Part shown: piece by piece, positions 1 through 8,065 of the stretch
Position numbering within the stretch: the first letter of the stretch is position 1
Layout: each line of letters starts with the position of its first letter
From: R-RK-3 sp963842775
GTDB lineage: Bacteria; Pseudomonadota; Alphaproteobacteria; Rhizobiales; Rhodomicrobiaceae
Reading direction: 5' to 3'
Assembly (NCBI GenBank): GCA_963842775.1
Contig: CAWJHQ010000004.1
Coordinates: 124,001-188,000 of the forward strand
Length of the DNA stretch: 64,000 bases
Translations under genes and position numbers: made by a program
Notes under the pieces: generated by a model
The model's input: only the letters and a program-made list of their open reading frames with translations
Told to the model about the DNA's origin: nothing
Databases searched by the model: none

Positions 1-574
1 GGCCGAGCAAACTTTCGACATGGGAGGGATCGCCCCATGCCAGCGGCGATGCAGGCGGTGGCGGCGCATCGGCGTGCTTGCCGAGGATGCCGAAAAAATC
101 CGCGACCGACCCCTCGGGCGCCCAGGTCGCCAGCGCAAGACGGCCACCCGACTTGCAGACGCGGCCCAATTCGGCCGCAGCCTGCGTCTGGTCGGCCGCG
201 AACATCACGCCGAATGTGGAGATGACGCCGTCGAAAGTGCCGTCCGGGAAGGGCAAACGCTCCGCATCTGCAAGATGAAACGCGATCGGTGGCCGGACAT
301 GGGCGGAAAGTTCGCGCGCCGCCGCCAGCAGCCCATCGGCGATATCGACGCCCGTGACGTCAGCACCCATGCGCGCCGCATTGCGGGCAGACCATCCGGT
401 GCCGGTCGCGACGTCCAGGATACGGTCGCCCTTATGCGGATCAAGCCGCTGCGCCGCATGCTTCAGCGCGTCCGAAATCGCAAAACTGACATCGTCATAA
501 TCCTTGCCGCCCTGGTCCCACATTGTCGCCGCGGCCCTGTGGTGGGACAGAACAGCATCGTTGCTTGTGCTCAT
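1..574 (-). CDS. Class I SAM-dependent methyltransferase (3' end outside window)
   Basis: The minus strand reads from an ATG at 574 to the window edge without a stop, giving about 191 residues of an incomplete protein. It has a methyltransferase core: motif I as ILDVATGTGWSARNAA around residues 52-67, an acidic VTGVDIA strand, and LPFPDGTFDGVISTFGVMF typical of UbiE/Methyltransf_11 enzymes. It would transfer methyl groups from SAM to an unidentified small molecule in the cytoplasm. It is divergent from the HxlR-type regulator at 712, so the 137-bp spacer probably holds both promoters and the regulator may control it (inference). The substrate cannot be told from the sequence. Confidence 0.85.
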   Translation of the reverse strand, partial: MSTSNDAVLSHHRAAATMWDQGGKDYDDVSFAISDALKHAAQRLDPHKGDRILDVATGTGWSARNAARMGADVTGVDIADGLLAAARELSAHVRPPIAFHLADAERLPFPDGTFDGVISTFGVMFAADQTQAAAELGRVCKSGGRLALATWAPEGSVADFFGILGKHADAPPPPASPLAWGDPSHVESLLG

Positions 575-711
575 ATTTGGCCTCGCTGCATGCCGATTGG
601 AACGTCGGCGCAGATTAAGGCCGCTCTGCCTGAAAATATGCTCCATTTTCTGTAGTATCGCGCGCCCTCGAGGCACGCGTATCATTGTCCTGCGGCATGC
701 TGGAGAGCGTG

Positions 712-1404
712 ATGAAGTCTTACGGACAGTTTTGTCCCGTTGCCAAGGCGGCGGAAGTCTTTTGCGAGCGGTGGACGCCGCTGATCCTGCGCGATCTCGC
801 AATTGGAGCGACGCGCTTCTCGGAATTGCAGCGCGGCGTACCGCTCGCCTCACCCACCTTGCTCTCGCAGAGGCTGAAGCAGCTGGAAAAGGAAGGCATC
901 GTGCTGCGGCGCATGGCGCCGGGCGGCGGCGTCTGGACCTATCATCTCAGTCCGGCGGGGGAAGAGCTTGCGTCCGTCGTCCTGTCGCTCGGGGTCTGGG
1001 GCCAGAAATGGTCGCGCCGTGAACTGGCACAGCACGAGGTCGATCTCGGCCTGCTCCTATGGGCGATGGAGCGCGGCGCCAAACCCGATGCGTTCGGTCC
1101 CGAGCGCACTGTCATCGAGCTGACATTCACCGATCAGATTGAGAAAAAGCGCTATTGGTGGTTCTTGAACGAGGCAGGCCGATGCGAGCTCTGCCTCAAG
1201 GCGCCGGACCGCGACGCCGACCTGTTTGTCGAAACCACCCTGCCGGACATGATCTATATCTGGCGCGGCGACCTCCCCATGGCGCAGGCGATTGATGCAG
1301 GACGCCTCTCGGTCGACGGGACCAGCCAGCTGCGCCAAGCGTTCAGCCGCTGGCTCAGCATCAGCCCGCTCGCTCACGTGGAATCGATGCGCGAGGACGC
1401 TTAG
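712..1404 (+). CDS. HxlR-family winged-helix transcriptional regulator
   Basis: About 230 residues. The N-terminal half is an HxlR winged helix: CPVAKAAEVFCERWTPLILR near residues 7-26, then a helix-turn-helix (FSELQRGV...SPTLLSQRLKQLE) and a wing (Y-HLSPAGEEL). The C-terminal ~110 residues form an extra domain resembling the SCP2-like ligand-binding extension of long HxlR proteins. In-frame starts also exist at 685 (TTG) and 697 (ATG); I prefer ATG 712 because GGAGAG lies 4 bases upstream and the protein then begins as HxlR proteins usually do. It likely senses a small molecule and controls the divergent methyltransferase (inference). Confidence 0.85.
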   Translation: MKSYGQFCPVAKAAEVFCERWTPLILRDLAIGATRFSELQRGVPLASPTLLSQRLKQLEKEGIVLRRMAPGGGVWTYHLSPAGEELASVVLSLGVWGQKWSRRELAQHEVDLGLLLWAMERGAKPDAFGPERTVIELTFTDQIEKKRYWWFLNEAGRCELCLKAPDRDADLFVETTLPDMIYIWRGDLPMAQAIDAGRLSVDGTSQLRQAFSRWLSISPLAHVESMREDA

Positions 1405-1405
1405 C

Positions 1406-1508
1406 GCATCGGACCAAAAAGTGCGCAGCGGTTTTTGGACAAATCCGATGCGCAAACAAATGGATAGAGCGGCGCTACCGATTCTGATAAAGGGTCCGCC
1501 GCTCTAAG
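1406..1508 (+). repeat. Interspersed palindromic intergenic element, class A, copy 1
   Basis: Directly after the HxlR stop lies an imperfect palindrome of about 46 bases (arms GCATCGGACCAAAAAGTG and its near-complement ending AAATCCGATGC). It is followed by AAACAAA, TAGAGCG and a second inverted arm ending CGCTCTAAG. The same arrangement in reverse is found at 52756-52851. It resembles the dispersed palindromic elements common between genes in Rhizobiales genomes. Confidence 0.8.
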
Positions 1509-1520
1509 GCTCGAGCACCC

Positions 1521-1553
1521 AAGAAAAAGCCGCTGGCTCTAACACCAGCGGCT
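1521..1553 (-). terminator. Rho-independent terminator for the Asp-rich repeat protein
   Basis: A perfect 9-bp stem (AGCCGCTGG / CCAGCGGCT, 8-base loop) is followed on the minus strand by TTTTTCTT. It lies about 90 bases after the stop of the gene ending at 1646. The T-run favours minus-strand use. Confidence 0.75.
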
Positions 1554-1645
1554 GCTTATTTGATCGGTAATGATTGAGGCGAACGCTACGCAACCTCAAC
1601 GCAACTCACGCAACCAAGCCGCACGGCACGCTTACGCAACCAACG

Positions 1646-2182
1646 TCAATAACAAGGCGTGGCTGTCGCCTCGCAACTGTTCAGCGCACCTACCCGCGTG
1701 CAGGAGATGTGCGCATTGCGAGCCCGACCCCAATTGGCATATTGGTCGCCGTGAACGAAGCGCGTTTCGCGAGTCCAGGCAAACCGGGCGCTGTTGCGCG
1801 CAAACCCCAGGACCAGATTGCGCTTGCCGACCGCACGGATGAGAGGGGCACAGCTACCGGCAGTGTACGAGCCGTTGTGGCTCTGGTGATTATACCGGCT
1901 GGTCACGCCGTTATCATCGTCGTCATTGCTGCTGGGGCTCTGCTGATCATACTCGCTGATCGCGCCGTTATCGTCGTCGTCATTGCTGCTGAGGCTTTGC
2001 TGATCATACTCGATGGTGGCGCCGTTATCGCGGTCGTCATTGACGCTGGGGCTCTTCCGATCGTACTCGCTGGTGGCGCGGTTATCGTCGTCATTATCAT
2101 AGAGGCCGCCAGCTTGTGCGCCCGGCGCGATGGCAAGCATGCCGGCAAAAGCAAGTGCTGTGATCGTCGAAAATTTATTCAT
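1646..2182 (-). CDS. Secreted Asp-rich tandem-repeat protein of unknown function
   Basis: 178 residues starting MNKFSTITALAFAG, a clear Sec signal peptide with likely cleavage after AQA (residue 24). An upstream in-frame extension to 2377 is rejected because the signal peptide begins at this ATG. Residues 29-104 are four 19-residue tandem repeats on the theme NDDDDNGAxSEYDQQSPSS, very acidic and Ca-binding-like in look only. The C-terminal ~60 residues form a different module: FAWTRETRF, HGDQYANW, then CTR...C-x-ATATPC. A similar module ends the protein at 14292-14837. I do not recognise a named family. It lies 191 bases downstream of gcvPB on the same strand and has its own terminator at 1521-1553. 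Confidence 0.75.
   Translation of the reverse strand: MNKFSTITALAFAGMLAIAPGAQAGGLYDNDDDNRATSEYDRKSPSVNDDRDNGATIEYDQQSLSSNDDDDNGAISEYDQQSPSSNDDDDNGVTSRYNHQSHNGSYTAGSCAPLIRAVGKRNLVLGFARNSARFAWTRETRFVHGDQYANWGRARNAHISCTRVGALNSCEATATPCY
1871..2098 (-). repeat. Four in-frame 57-bp tandem repeats
   Basis: Four consecutive 19-codon units within the Asp-rich secreted protein. Units 2 and 3 are the closest; units 1 and 4 have diverged. The unit length is exactly divisible by three, so unit number can change without shifting the frame. Confidence 0.85.
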
Positions 2183-2373
2183 TGTATTCTCCCTAACTCG
2201 CCCGGGGTGCGCCGGTCGAGCGCCATGGTATTCAAACCAAGGCCACCATAGCTGGTCGAAACTGAACGCGATAAAGTCGCAGCGTTCATCTGGAATTAAT
2301 CGTTTGGGCACGGTGCGCCCGCAGATAGCCGAGCGCCGGTCCGGCGAACGGGCAACAGCAGGCGGCGCCGAGC

Positions 2374-3930
2374 TCAATCGGCGGCTTTGCTTTGAGCGGG
2401 CGTGAAACGCAAGACCGGCTGCCGCGCCGCGCGCGTTTCATCGAGGCGGCGGCGCGGAGCGAAATGCGGCGCGCCCTTGAACCGCTCCGTGTCTCCCTGC
2501 CGAGCCGCGCGGGCGAGCGAGCGCAGCGCGCCGACGAACTGGTCGAGGCTCTGCTTCGAATTCCAATTCGGTCGGCTCGATCAGCATCGCTCCATGCACG
2601 ACCAGCGGGAAATATACCGTCATCGGGTGGAAACCTTCGTCGATCATCGCCTTGGCGAAGTCGAGCGTCGACAGGCCCGTGCCTTTCAGAAACACGTCGT
2701 CGAACAGCACTTCATGCATGCAGACGCGATCGCCGAACGGCTGCGTCATCACATCCTTGAGCCCGGCGCGGATGTAATTGGCGTTGAGCACCGCGTCTTC
2801 GGAGGCTTGCCGCACCCCGTCGATGCCAAAACTGAGCATGTAGGACAAGGCGCGTACGAACATGCCCATCTGGCCATGGAACGCGACGAGCCGGCCAAAG
2901 GGCCGGTCTTCGCCGCCGGCTCGCATGGTCCTCCACAAGCGCGAATTCGCCATTCTCCTCGCGGATCAGCGGGAGCGGCGCGAAGGGCGCAAGGCTCTCC
3001 GAAAACACCACCGGTCCGGCGCCTGGACCGCCGCCGCCATGCGGCGTCGAAAACGTCTTGTGCAGATTGATATGCATCGCATCGACGCCGAGGTCGCCGG
3101 GGCGGACCTTGCCCGCGATGGCGTTGAAATTGGCGCCGTCGCAATAAAGATAGGCTCCTGCTTCGTGCAGTACGGCGGCGATGTCGGCGATCTCCGGCTC
3201 GAACAGCCCGCAGGTGTTCGGGTTGGTGATCATCATCGCGGCGACGTCAGGGCCGAGCACATCGCGCACGGCCTGCGCGCATACAGTGCCGTCAGCTTTC
3301 GCGGCGACCGCCCGCACCTGGAAGCCGAGCAGCGCCGCGGTCGCCGGGTTGGTGCCATGCGCTGAATCGGGCACCAGCACGACACGGCGCTTATCCGCCT
3401 CGCCGCGCGCTTCGAGCGCCGCGCGGATCGCGATCATGCCGCAAAGTTCGCCATGCGCGCCGGCCTTGGGCGACAGCGCCACCGCCGGCATGCCCGTCAG
3501 CTTCATCAGCCAGTCGGACAGCATCGCCATCAGCTCGATGGCGCCCTGGACTGTCTTTTGCGGCTGCAGCGGATGGATGTCGCCGATGCCGGGCAGCCGC
3601 GCCATCTTCTCGTTCAGGCGCGGATTGTGCTTCATCGTGCAGGAGCCGAGCGGGAAGATGCCGCTGTCGATCGAGTAGTTCTTCTGACTCAGCCGCACAT
3701 AATGGCGCATCGGCTTCCGGCTCGGTGAGGCCGGGCAGGCCGATGGCGTCGCGCCGCTCCATATCGCCGAGGCGGCTTTCGAACGGCTCCGGCTCCTCGA
3801 AATCGACGCCGGACGTTTCCAGCGCGCCGATCTCGAAAATCAGCGGCTCCTCGATCTGCAGGCCGCGATTGCCGGTGTGCGTTCCGGGCTCGCCCGCCTT
3901 GGCGAAGAATTTGGTCGTCATCTCGGTCAT
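2374..3930 (-). CDS. gcvPB: Glycine dehydrogenase (decarboxylating) subunit 2, interrupted by three frameshifts
   Basis: P-protein subunit 2 of the glycine cleavage system; it carries the PLP-binding part of the heterodimer that decarboxylates glycine and passes the aminomethyl group to GcvH. The PLP lysine is visible in DAMHINLHKTFSTPHGGGGP. The start overlaps the gcvPA stop as ATGA. The reading is broken near 3711-3714 (an extra base between LTEPEA and MRHYVRLSQKN), near 2905-2930 (before RPFGRLVAFHGQMGMF) and near 2558-2563 (GAATTCGAAG where GAATCGAAG restores EPTESESKQSLDQF). With these removed the protein runs on to the TGA at 2374-2376, ending PAQSKAAD, about 518 residues as expected. 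All three look like single added bases, so I treat them as sequence errors. Confidence 0.88.
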
Positions 3931-5267
3931 GCAAGCACCTTGGCGAGCGCGGCGGCATAGGCCTCGCGGTCAGCGGATGTGTTGATTTCGGTGGCGGCGA
4001 CGATGATCAGATCGTCGAGCGCCGCTTCGCCGGGGAAGAGCCGCGAGGCGGGAACGCCGCCGATCACGCCTTCATCGACCAGCGCGTCGATGACTTCCGC
4101 GCCGGGACGCGGCGTCCGGATGGTGAATTCATTGAAGAATTGCGGCGTGACGATTTCGACGCCCGGCACCTTGCCGAGCAGGTCGGCAAGCGCCACCGCA
4201 TTGGCATGATTGAGCCGCGCCAGCTTGCGTAAGCCCGCTTCGCCGAGCAGCGTCATATGCGCGGTGAAGGCAAGCGAGCAAAGGCCGGAATTGGTGCAGA
4301 TATTGCTGGTCGCCTTATCGCGGCGAATATGCTGCTCGCGCGTCGACAGCGTCAGCACGAAGCCGCGCTTGCCTTCCTCGTCCACCGTCTCGCCGCAAAG
4401 CCGGCCGGGCATCTGCCGCAGGAATTTCTGCCGCGCGGCGAACAGCCCGATATAGGGGCCGCCGAAATTCAGCCCGTTGCCGATGGACTGCCCCTCCGCC
4501 GCGACGATGTCGGCGCCCATCGAGCCGGGCGAGCGCAGCGCGCCGAAGGACACCGCCTCCGTCACCACGACGATCAGCAGCGCGCCCTTTTCATGCGCCA
4601 GTTCGGCAAGCGCGGTGACATCGCGCACGCCGCCGAACACGCCGGGAAGCTGCACGACGACGCAGGAGGTTTCCGCATCGATCGCGTCCGAAAAATCCTG
4701 ATCGGGGCCGGGCGGCAGCGCCACGACCTCAAAGCCGGAATAGCGGCTGATCGTTTCGATCACCGCGCGGTAATGCGGATGCAGGCCGCCGGACAGAACC
4801 GCCTTGCCGCGCTTGGTGATGCGGTGCGCCATCAGCACGCCCTCGGCGGCGGCCGTCGAGCCGTCATACATCGAGGCGTTGGCGACTTCCATGCCGGTCA
4901 GCGCCGCGACCTGCGTCTGGAACTCGAACAGATATTGCAGCGTGCCTTGCGCGATCTCCGGCTGATAGGGCGTGTAGGCCGTCATGAATTCGGAGCGCTG
5001 GATGATGTGATCGACGCTGGCCGGCACATGATGCTTATACGCGCCGCAACCGACGAAGAACGGCACCGAGCCCGCCGGAATGTTCCGCGCCGCCAGCTTG
5101 CCCAGCGCCCGCTCGACCGCCAGCTCGCTTTGATGCGCCGGAAGCCCTTCGATGCCATCCAGAAGAAATCTGGCGGGCACGGCCTCGAACAGCGCATCGA
5201 CATCCGAAACGCCGATCTCGGCCAGCATCTGCCGGCGCTCATCCGCCGTATGGGGAAGATAGCGCAT
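3927..5267 (-). CDS. gcvPA: Glycine dehydrogenase (decarboxylating) subunit 1
   Basis: 446 residues, intact, the usual size for GcvPA. It starts MRYLPHTADERRQML, and the conserved PYQPEIAQGTLQYLFEFQT, NASMYDGSTAAAE and GGPYIGLFA stretches are present. With GcvPB it forms the heterodimeric P-protein of the glycine cleavage complex. Its start overlaps the gcvH stop (TGATG) and its stop overlaps the gcvPB start (ATGA), so translation is coupled through the operon gcvT-gcvH-gcvPA-gcvPB. Confidence 0.95.
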   Translation of the reverse strand: MRYLPHTADERRQMLAEIGVSDVDALFEAVPARFLLDGIEGLPAHQSELAVERALGKLAARNIPAGSVPFFVGCGAYKHHVPASVDHIIQRSEFMTAYTPYQPEIAQGTLQYLFEFQTQVAALTGMEVANASMYDGSTAAAEGVLMAHRITKRGKAVLSGGLHPHYRAVIETISRYSGFEVVALPPGPDQDFSDAIDAETSCVVVQLPGVFGGVRDVTALAELAHEKGALLIVVVTEAVSFGALRSPGSMGADIVAAEGQSIGNGLNFGGPYIGLFAARQKFLRQMPGRLCGETVDEEGKRGFVLTLSTREQHIRRDKATSNICTNSGLCSLAFTAHMTLLGEAGLRKLARLNHANAVALADLLGKVPGVEIVTPQFFNEFTIRTPRPGAEVIDALVDEGVIGGVPASRLFPGEAALDDLIIVAATEINTSADREAYAAALAKVLA

Positions 5268-5644
5268 CAGTCGACCGTCTCCAGATAATCGGCATAGGCC
5301 TCGGCGGACATCAGCGCATCCAGCTCGCGCAGATTGCCGACGCGGATTTTCAGGAACCAGGCGTCGCCTTCCGGATCCTTGTTGACCAGTTCAGGGTTCG
5401 CAACGATCGCCTCGTTCACTTCGACGACCTCGCCGGTCACCGGCGCATAAACCTCGCTGGCGGCCTTCACCAATTCCACCACCGCCGCTTCCTGCCCCTT
5501 GCTCAGCACCTTGCCGATCGCGGGCAATTCCACGAACACGATGTCGCCGAGCTTGTCCTGGGCATATTCGGAAATGCCGACCGTGCCGACACCTCCTTCG
5601 ACGCGAATATATTCGTGATCGCTCGTATATTTGATGTCAGCCAT
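5267..5644 (-). CDS. gcvH: Glycine cleavage system H protein
   Basis: 125 residues, the normal length. It is the lipoyl carrier that shuttles the aminomethyl group between P, T and L proteins. The lipoylated lysine lies in VVELVKAASEVYAPVTGEV, with the family's usual KAASE signature. The start overlaps the end of gcvT by 8 bases, and the stop overlaps the gcvPA start by one base. No L protein (lpd) is present in the window, as is normal because it is shared with 2-oxoacid dehydrogenases. Confidence 0.95.
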   Translation of the reverse strand: MADIKYTSDHEYIRVEGGVGTVGISEYAQDKLGDIVFVELPAIGKVLSKGQEAAVVELVKAASEVYAPVTGEVVEVNEAIVANPELVNKDPEGDAWFLKIRVGNLRELDALMSAEAYADYLETVD

Positions 5645-6812
5645 TTTTCGTTCCTGACTTGGTCTTGCGGTAGTAGCGATGCGGGGTGAAGGGCATGGAA
5701 ACGATGGTTGCCGGATGCGGAGTGCCGCGAATGATCACTGCAAGCCGCGTGCCGATCGCCGCGTGGGGCGTTGCGACATAGCCCATCGCGATAGGGCCGC
5801 CGACGCTCGGCGCGAAGGAGCCGCTGGTGACGCGGCCCAGCGGCTCGCCGTTTTCGGAGATGATTTCGCAGCCCTCGCGAGCGGGCGCGCGACCGTCAAA
5901 GCGCAAACCGACGCGGCGCCGGATCGGACCGTCGCGCAATTCGCGCTGAATGCGCTCGGCGCCGGGAAATCCACCCTCATCGCGGCGGCGTTTGCCGATC
6001 GACCAGACCAGTTCCGCTTCAACGGGCGAGGTTGTCTCGTCGATGTCGTGGCCGTAGAGGCAGAGGCCCGCTTCCAGCCGGAGCGTGTCACGGGCGCCGA
6101 GGCCGACGGGCTTCACCAAGGGGTTGGCCAGCAATGCGCGCGCCACATCCTCGGCCCGCGCGGATGCCACGGAAATCTCATAGCCGTCCTCGCCCGTATA
6201 GCCAGACCGGCTGATATGGCAGTCAATGCCGTCGAATTCGGCGCTCGAAGCTGTCATGAAGGCGAGATCGGCGGCTTGGGGGCAGTGTTCGGCCATCACT
6301 CGCGCGGCCGCGGGACCTTGCAGCGCCAGCAGCGCGCGATCCTCCACCGGGGTAAGCGTTACGCCCTGCGGCAGATTCGCCGCCATATGCCGATAGTCCG
6401 CCTCCTTGCAGGCGGCGTTTACGACGAGCATCAGCCGGCCGTCATCTTCGGGAGCGACCGAGCGCGTAATCATCAGATCGTCGAGAATGCCGCCATCCTG
6501 ATTGAGCAACTGCGTGTAGCGCTGCCGGCCGAGGCCAAGCGCGGCAACTTCGCCTGGCGTCAACGCTTCCAGTGCGGCGGCGGTGGCTGCGTGCCCCGGT
6601 CCGGTGATGAAGGCCTGCCCCATATGCGACACGTCGAAAAGCCCGGCAGCCTGCCGCGTATGCAGATGCTCCTTGATGAGGCCTTCCGGATAGGTGACCG
6701 GCATATCGTAGCCGGCGAATGGCACCATCTTGGCGCCAAGCTCCAGATGCAGGGCATGAAGCGGCGTGCGCTTCAGGTCGGCTTTGGTGGAATTCTGTTC
6801 AGGGCCGGCCAT
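5637..6812 (-). CDS. gcvT: Glycine cleavage system T protein (aminomethyltransferase)
   Basis: 391 residues from MAGPEQNSTKADLKRTPLHA. The open frame extends to 6878, but that part overlaps the riboswitch, so the start at 6812 is chosen. The enzyme transfers the one-carbon unit from GcvH to tetrahydrofolate and releases ammonia. The family's active-site aspartate is in NQDGGILDDLMI, and SGYTGEDGYEI and LGARDTLRLEAGLCLYGHD are typical folate-binding stretches. It is the first gene of the gcv operon and sits 54 bases downstream of the glycine riboswitch. Confidence 0.95.
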   Translation of the reverse strand: MAGPEQNSTKADLKRTPLHALHLELGAKMVPFAGYDMPVTYPEGLIKEHLHTRQAAGLFDVSHMGQAFITGPGHAATAAALEALTPGEVAALGLGRQRYTQLLNQDGGILDDLMITRSVAPEDDGRLMLVVNAACKEADYRHMAANLPQGVTLTPVEDRALLALQGPAAARVMAEHCPQAADLAFMTASSAEFDGIDCHISRSGYTGEDGYEISVASARAEDVARALLANPLVKPVGLGARDTLRLEAGLCLYGHDIDETTSPVEAELVWSIGKRRRDEGGFPGAERIQRELRDGPIRRRVGLRFDGRAPAREGCEIISENGEPLGRVTSGSFAPSVGGPIAMGYVATPHAAIGTRLAVIIRGTPHPATIVSMPFTPHRYYRKTKSGTKNG

Positions 6813-6865
6813 ATCAGATCCGCAACGCAAAGTGGCTATCGATCCGGAACGGTCCGGACACCAAG

Positions 6866-7051
6866 CCCCCTCTGTCACGTGACCTGAGAGAATTCACTCC
6901 GTCACGGCGAGTGCCGGACGAAGCTTACCCCGTCGGTGAGCCTGGGCCCGCCCAAGCTGCTTTCCAGAGTGCCGTCTGCGTGCGGTCCTTTTGCCTGAGA
7001 GTTTCCGGGGCGGTTGCTCCTTCGGCGCCGGAATGAACCGGTCTCTCCCGC
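6866..7051 (-). promoter_or_regulatory. Tandem glycine riboswitch upstream of gcvT
   Basis: On the minus strand aptamer 1 reads GCGGGAGAGACC...GCCGAAGGAGCAA, then AACTCTCAGGCAAAAGGACC and CACTCTGGA, matching the gcvT aptamer core closely. A second aptamer follows: ACCGACGGGGTAAG, then TTCTCTCAGGTCACGTGACA and GAGGGGG. Known biology: glycine binding to such tandem aptamers switches on the glycine cleavage genes. The second aptamer is the less canonical of the two. Confidence 0.93.
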
Positions 7052-7075
7052 ATACGTCGCGCGGCCTGAGCGCTA

Positions 7076-7104
7076 TAAATAGCGATATTGTGTACGTGGC
7101 GCAA
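7076..7104 (-). promoter_or_regulatory. Probable sigma-70 promoter of the gcv operon
   Basis: On the minus strand TTGCGC (7104-7099) is separated by exactly 17 bases from TATTTA (7081-7076). The predicted transcript start near 7070 falls just before the glycine aptamer at 7051. Confidence 0.6.
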
Positions 7105-7178
7105 TGAGCTACGGGACGGTTTTGCCCAGCTTCGACAGCTCAGCGCCGAACTCGAACTATCGGCGTTCGTCCGCTCGC

Positions 7179-7832
7179 CTAACGCTTTCCGACCGCGCTC
7201 TGATCGAATCCGACATAGACCCGATAGCGAGCACCGGGCGCGATGGGCAGAACGATCTCGCGCACCTCGGAGAAATATCCGGCGGTGCTGCCTGCAGGGA
7301 CATTCACGACGACCCGCAGCTTTTCGGTCTTCACCGTTGCGCGGGTGCCGTCGAGCACAGTCACCTTGGCGGGCAGCGACAGCGTGCCTGGCTTGCCCAT
7401 CGGGCCGAGCAGCACACGGCCGGAGAAACCGTATTTCACCGTAAGGCCCGAGGGTGCTGGGGCGCATTCCCGCGCGCTGTTGGTGATTTCGCCGCGATGC
7501 ATCACCCCCAGGCTGTCGCCAGCCGTGCCCGGCGCATTAAAGGTGACGCTCCGGTCGCCGGCGGCAATGTCGAGGGTGGGGCAGCCGATGCTCGCGGTGG
7601 TCAGACCGCCGGCGTCGGGCTTGCCGGTCTGCGCAGCCGTCAGAAGATTCGCCTGGTTGACACCCGCCTCTGCGGGCTGCGCGGTCGCCGCAGTTGTTTC
7701 CTGCTTGTCCCCGCCGCCAAACAGGCCGCCCTTGAAGGGCGAGGTGAGCTGCGATACGCCGCAAGCGCCAAGCGCACCACAGATTGCGCCGACCGTGATC
7801 ACGCGCAAAAAAATACGGTTAAAGGCCGCCAA
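7179..7832 (-). CDS. Putative lipoprotein of unknown function
   Basis: About 217 residues. A lipobox (ALGAC) follows a hydrophobic stretch RIFLRVITVGAICG, so the mature protein is probably lipid-anchored at its Cys. I prefer the TTG at 7832: it has GAGGGG just upstream and gives a compact 24-residue signal, whereas the ATG at 7880 has no ribosome site and a long polar leader. After a Gly/Ala/Thr-rich linker the rest is a beta-rich domain (GCPTLDIAAGD, YGFSGRVLLGP, REIVLPIAPGARYRVYVGF). Conserved hypothetical envelope protein; no reaction can be assigned. Same strand as, and upstream of, the gcv operon. Confidence 0.7.
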   Translation of the reverse strand: MAAFNRIFLRVITVGAICGALGACGVSQLTSPFKGGLFGGGDKQETTAATAQPAEAGVNQANLLTAAQTGKPDAGGLTTASIGCPTLDIAAGDRSVTFNAPGTAGDSLGVMHRGEITNSARECAPAPSGLTVKYGFSGRVLLGPMGKPGTLSLPAKVTVLDGTRATVKTEKLRVVVNVPAGSTAGYFSEVREIVLPIAPGARYRVYVGFDQSAVGKR

Positions 7833-8065
7833 AACCCTACCCCTCAATTTCCCCCGCGCATATTCGTCGCAAGCCCGCATTTCTGACTAGCGCCAGATTG
7901 CGGATACTGTGTGACGTGCTTATTGTTCTAGCTGCACCGAGTTTGCTAGAACCTGACACGCGGTGGGCATCCTGCCTCACGCCCCAAACATGCAAAGGCA
8001 CTGTAAGAGCCTTATATGTTGACGGCAACACGTGATCGCCGCAGCTGGAACGAGGCCTGCCAATA

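Noticed and set aside
20..655. A 211-residue plus-strand frame at the window start
   Set aside because: The minus strand encodes a clear methyltransferase here; the plus frame is Arg-rich with no motif.
1871..2098. CRISPR-like repeats
   Set aside because: The 57-bp units are contiguous with no spacers and encode an acidic peptide in frame; no cas genes nearby.
4257..5288. A 343-residue plus-strand frame opposite gcvPA
   Set aside because: Shadow of an intact conserved gene; no motif.
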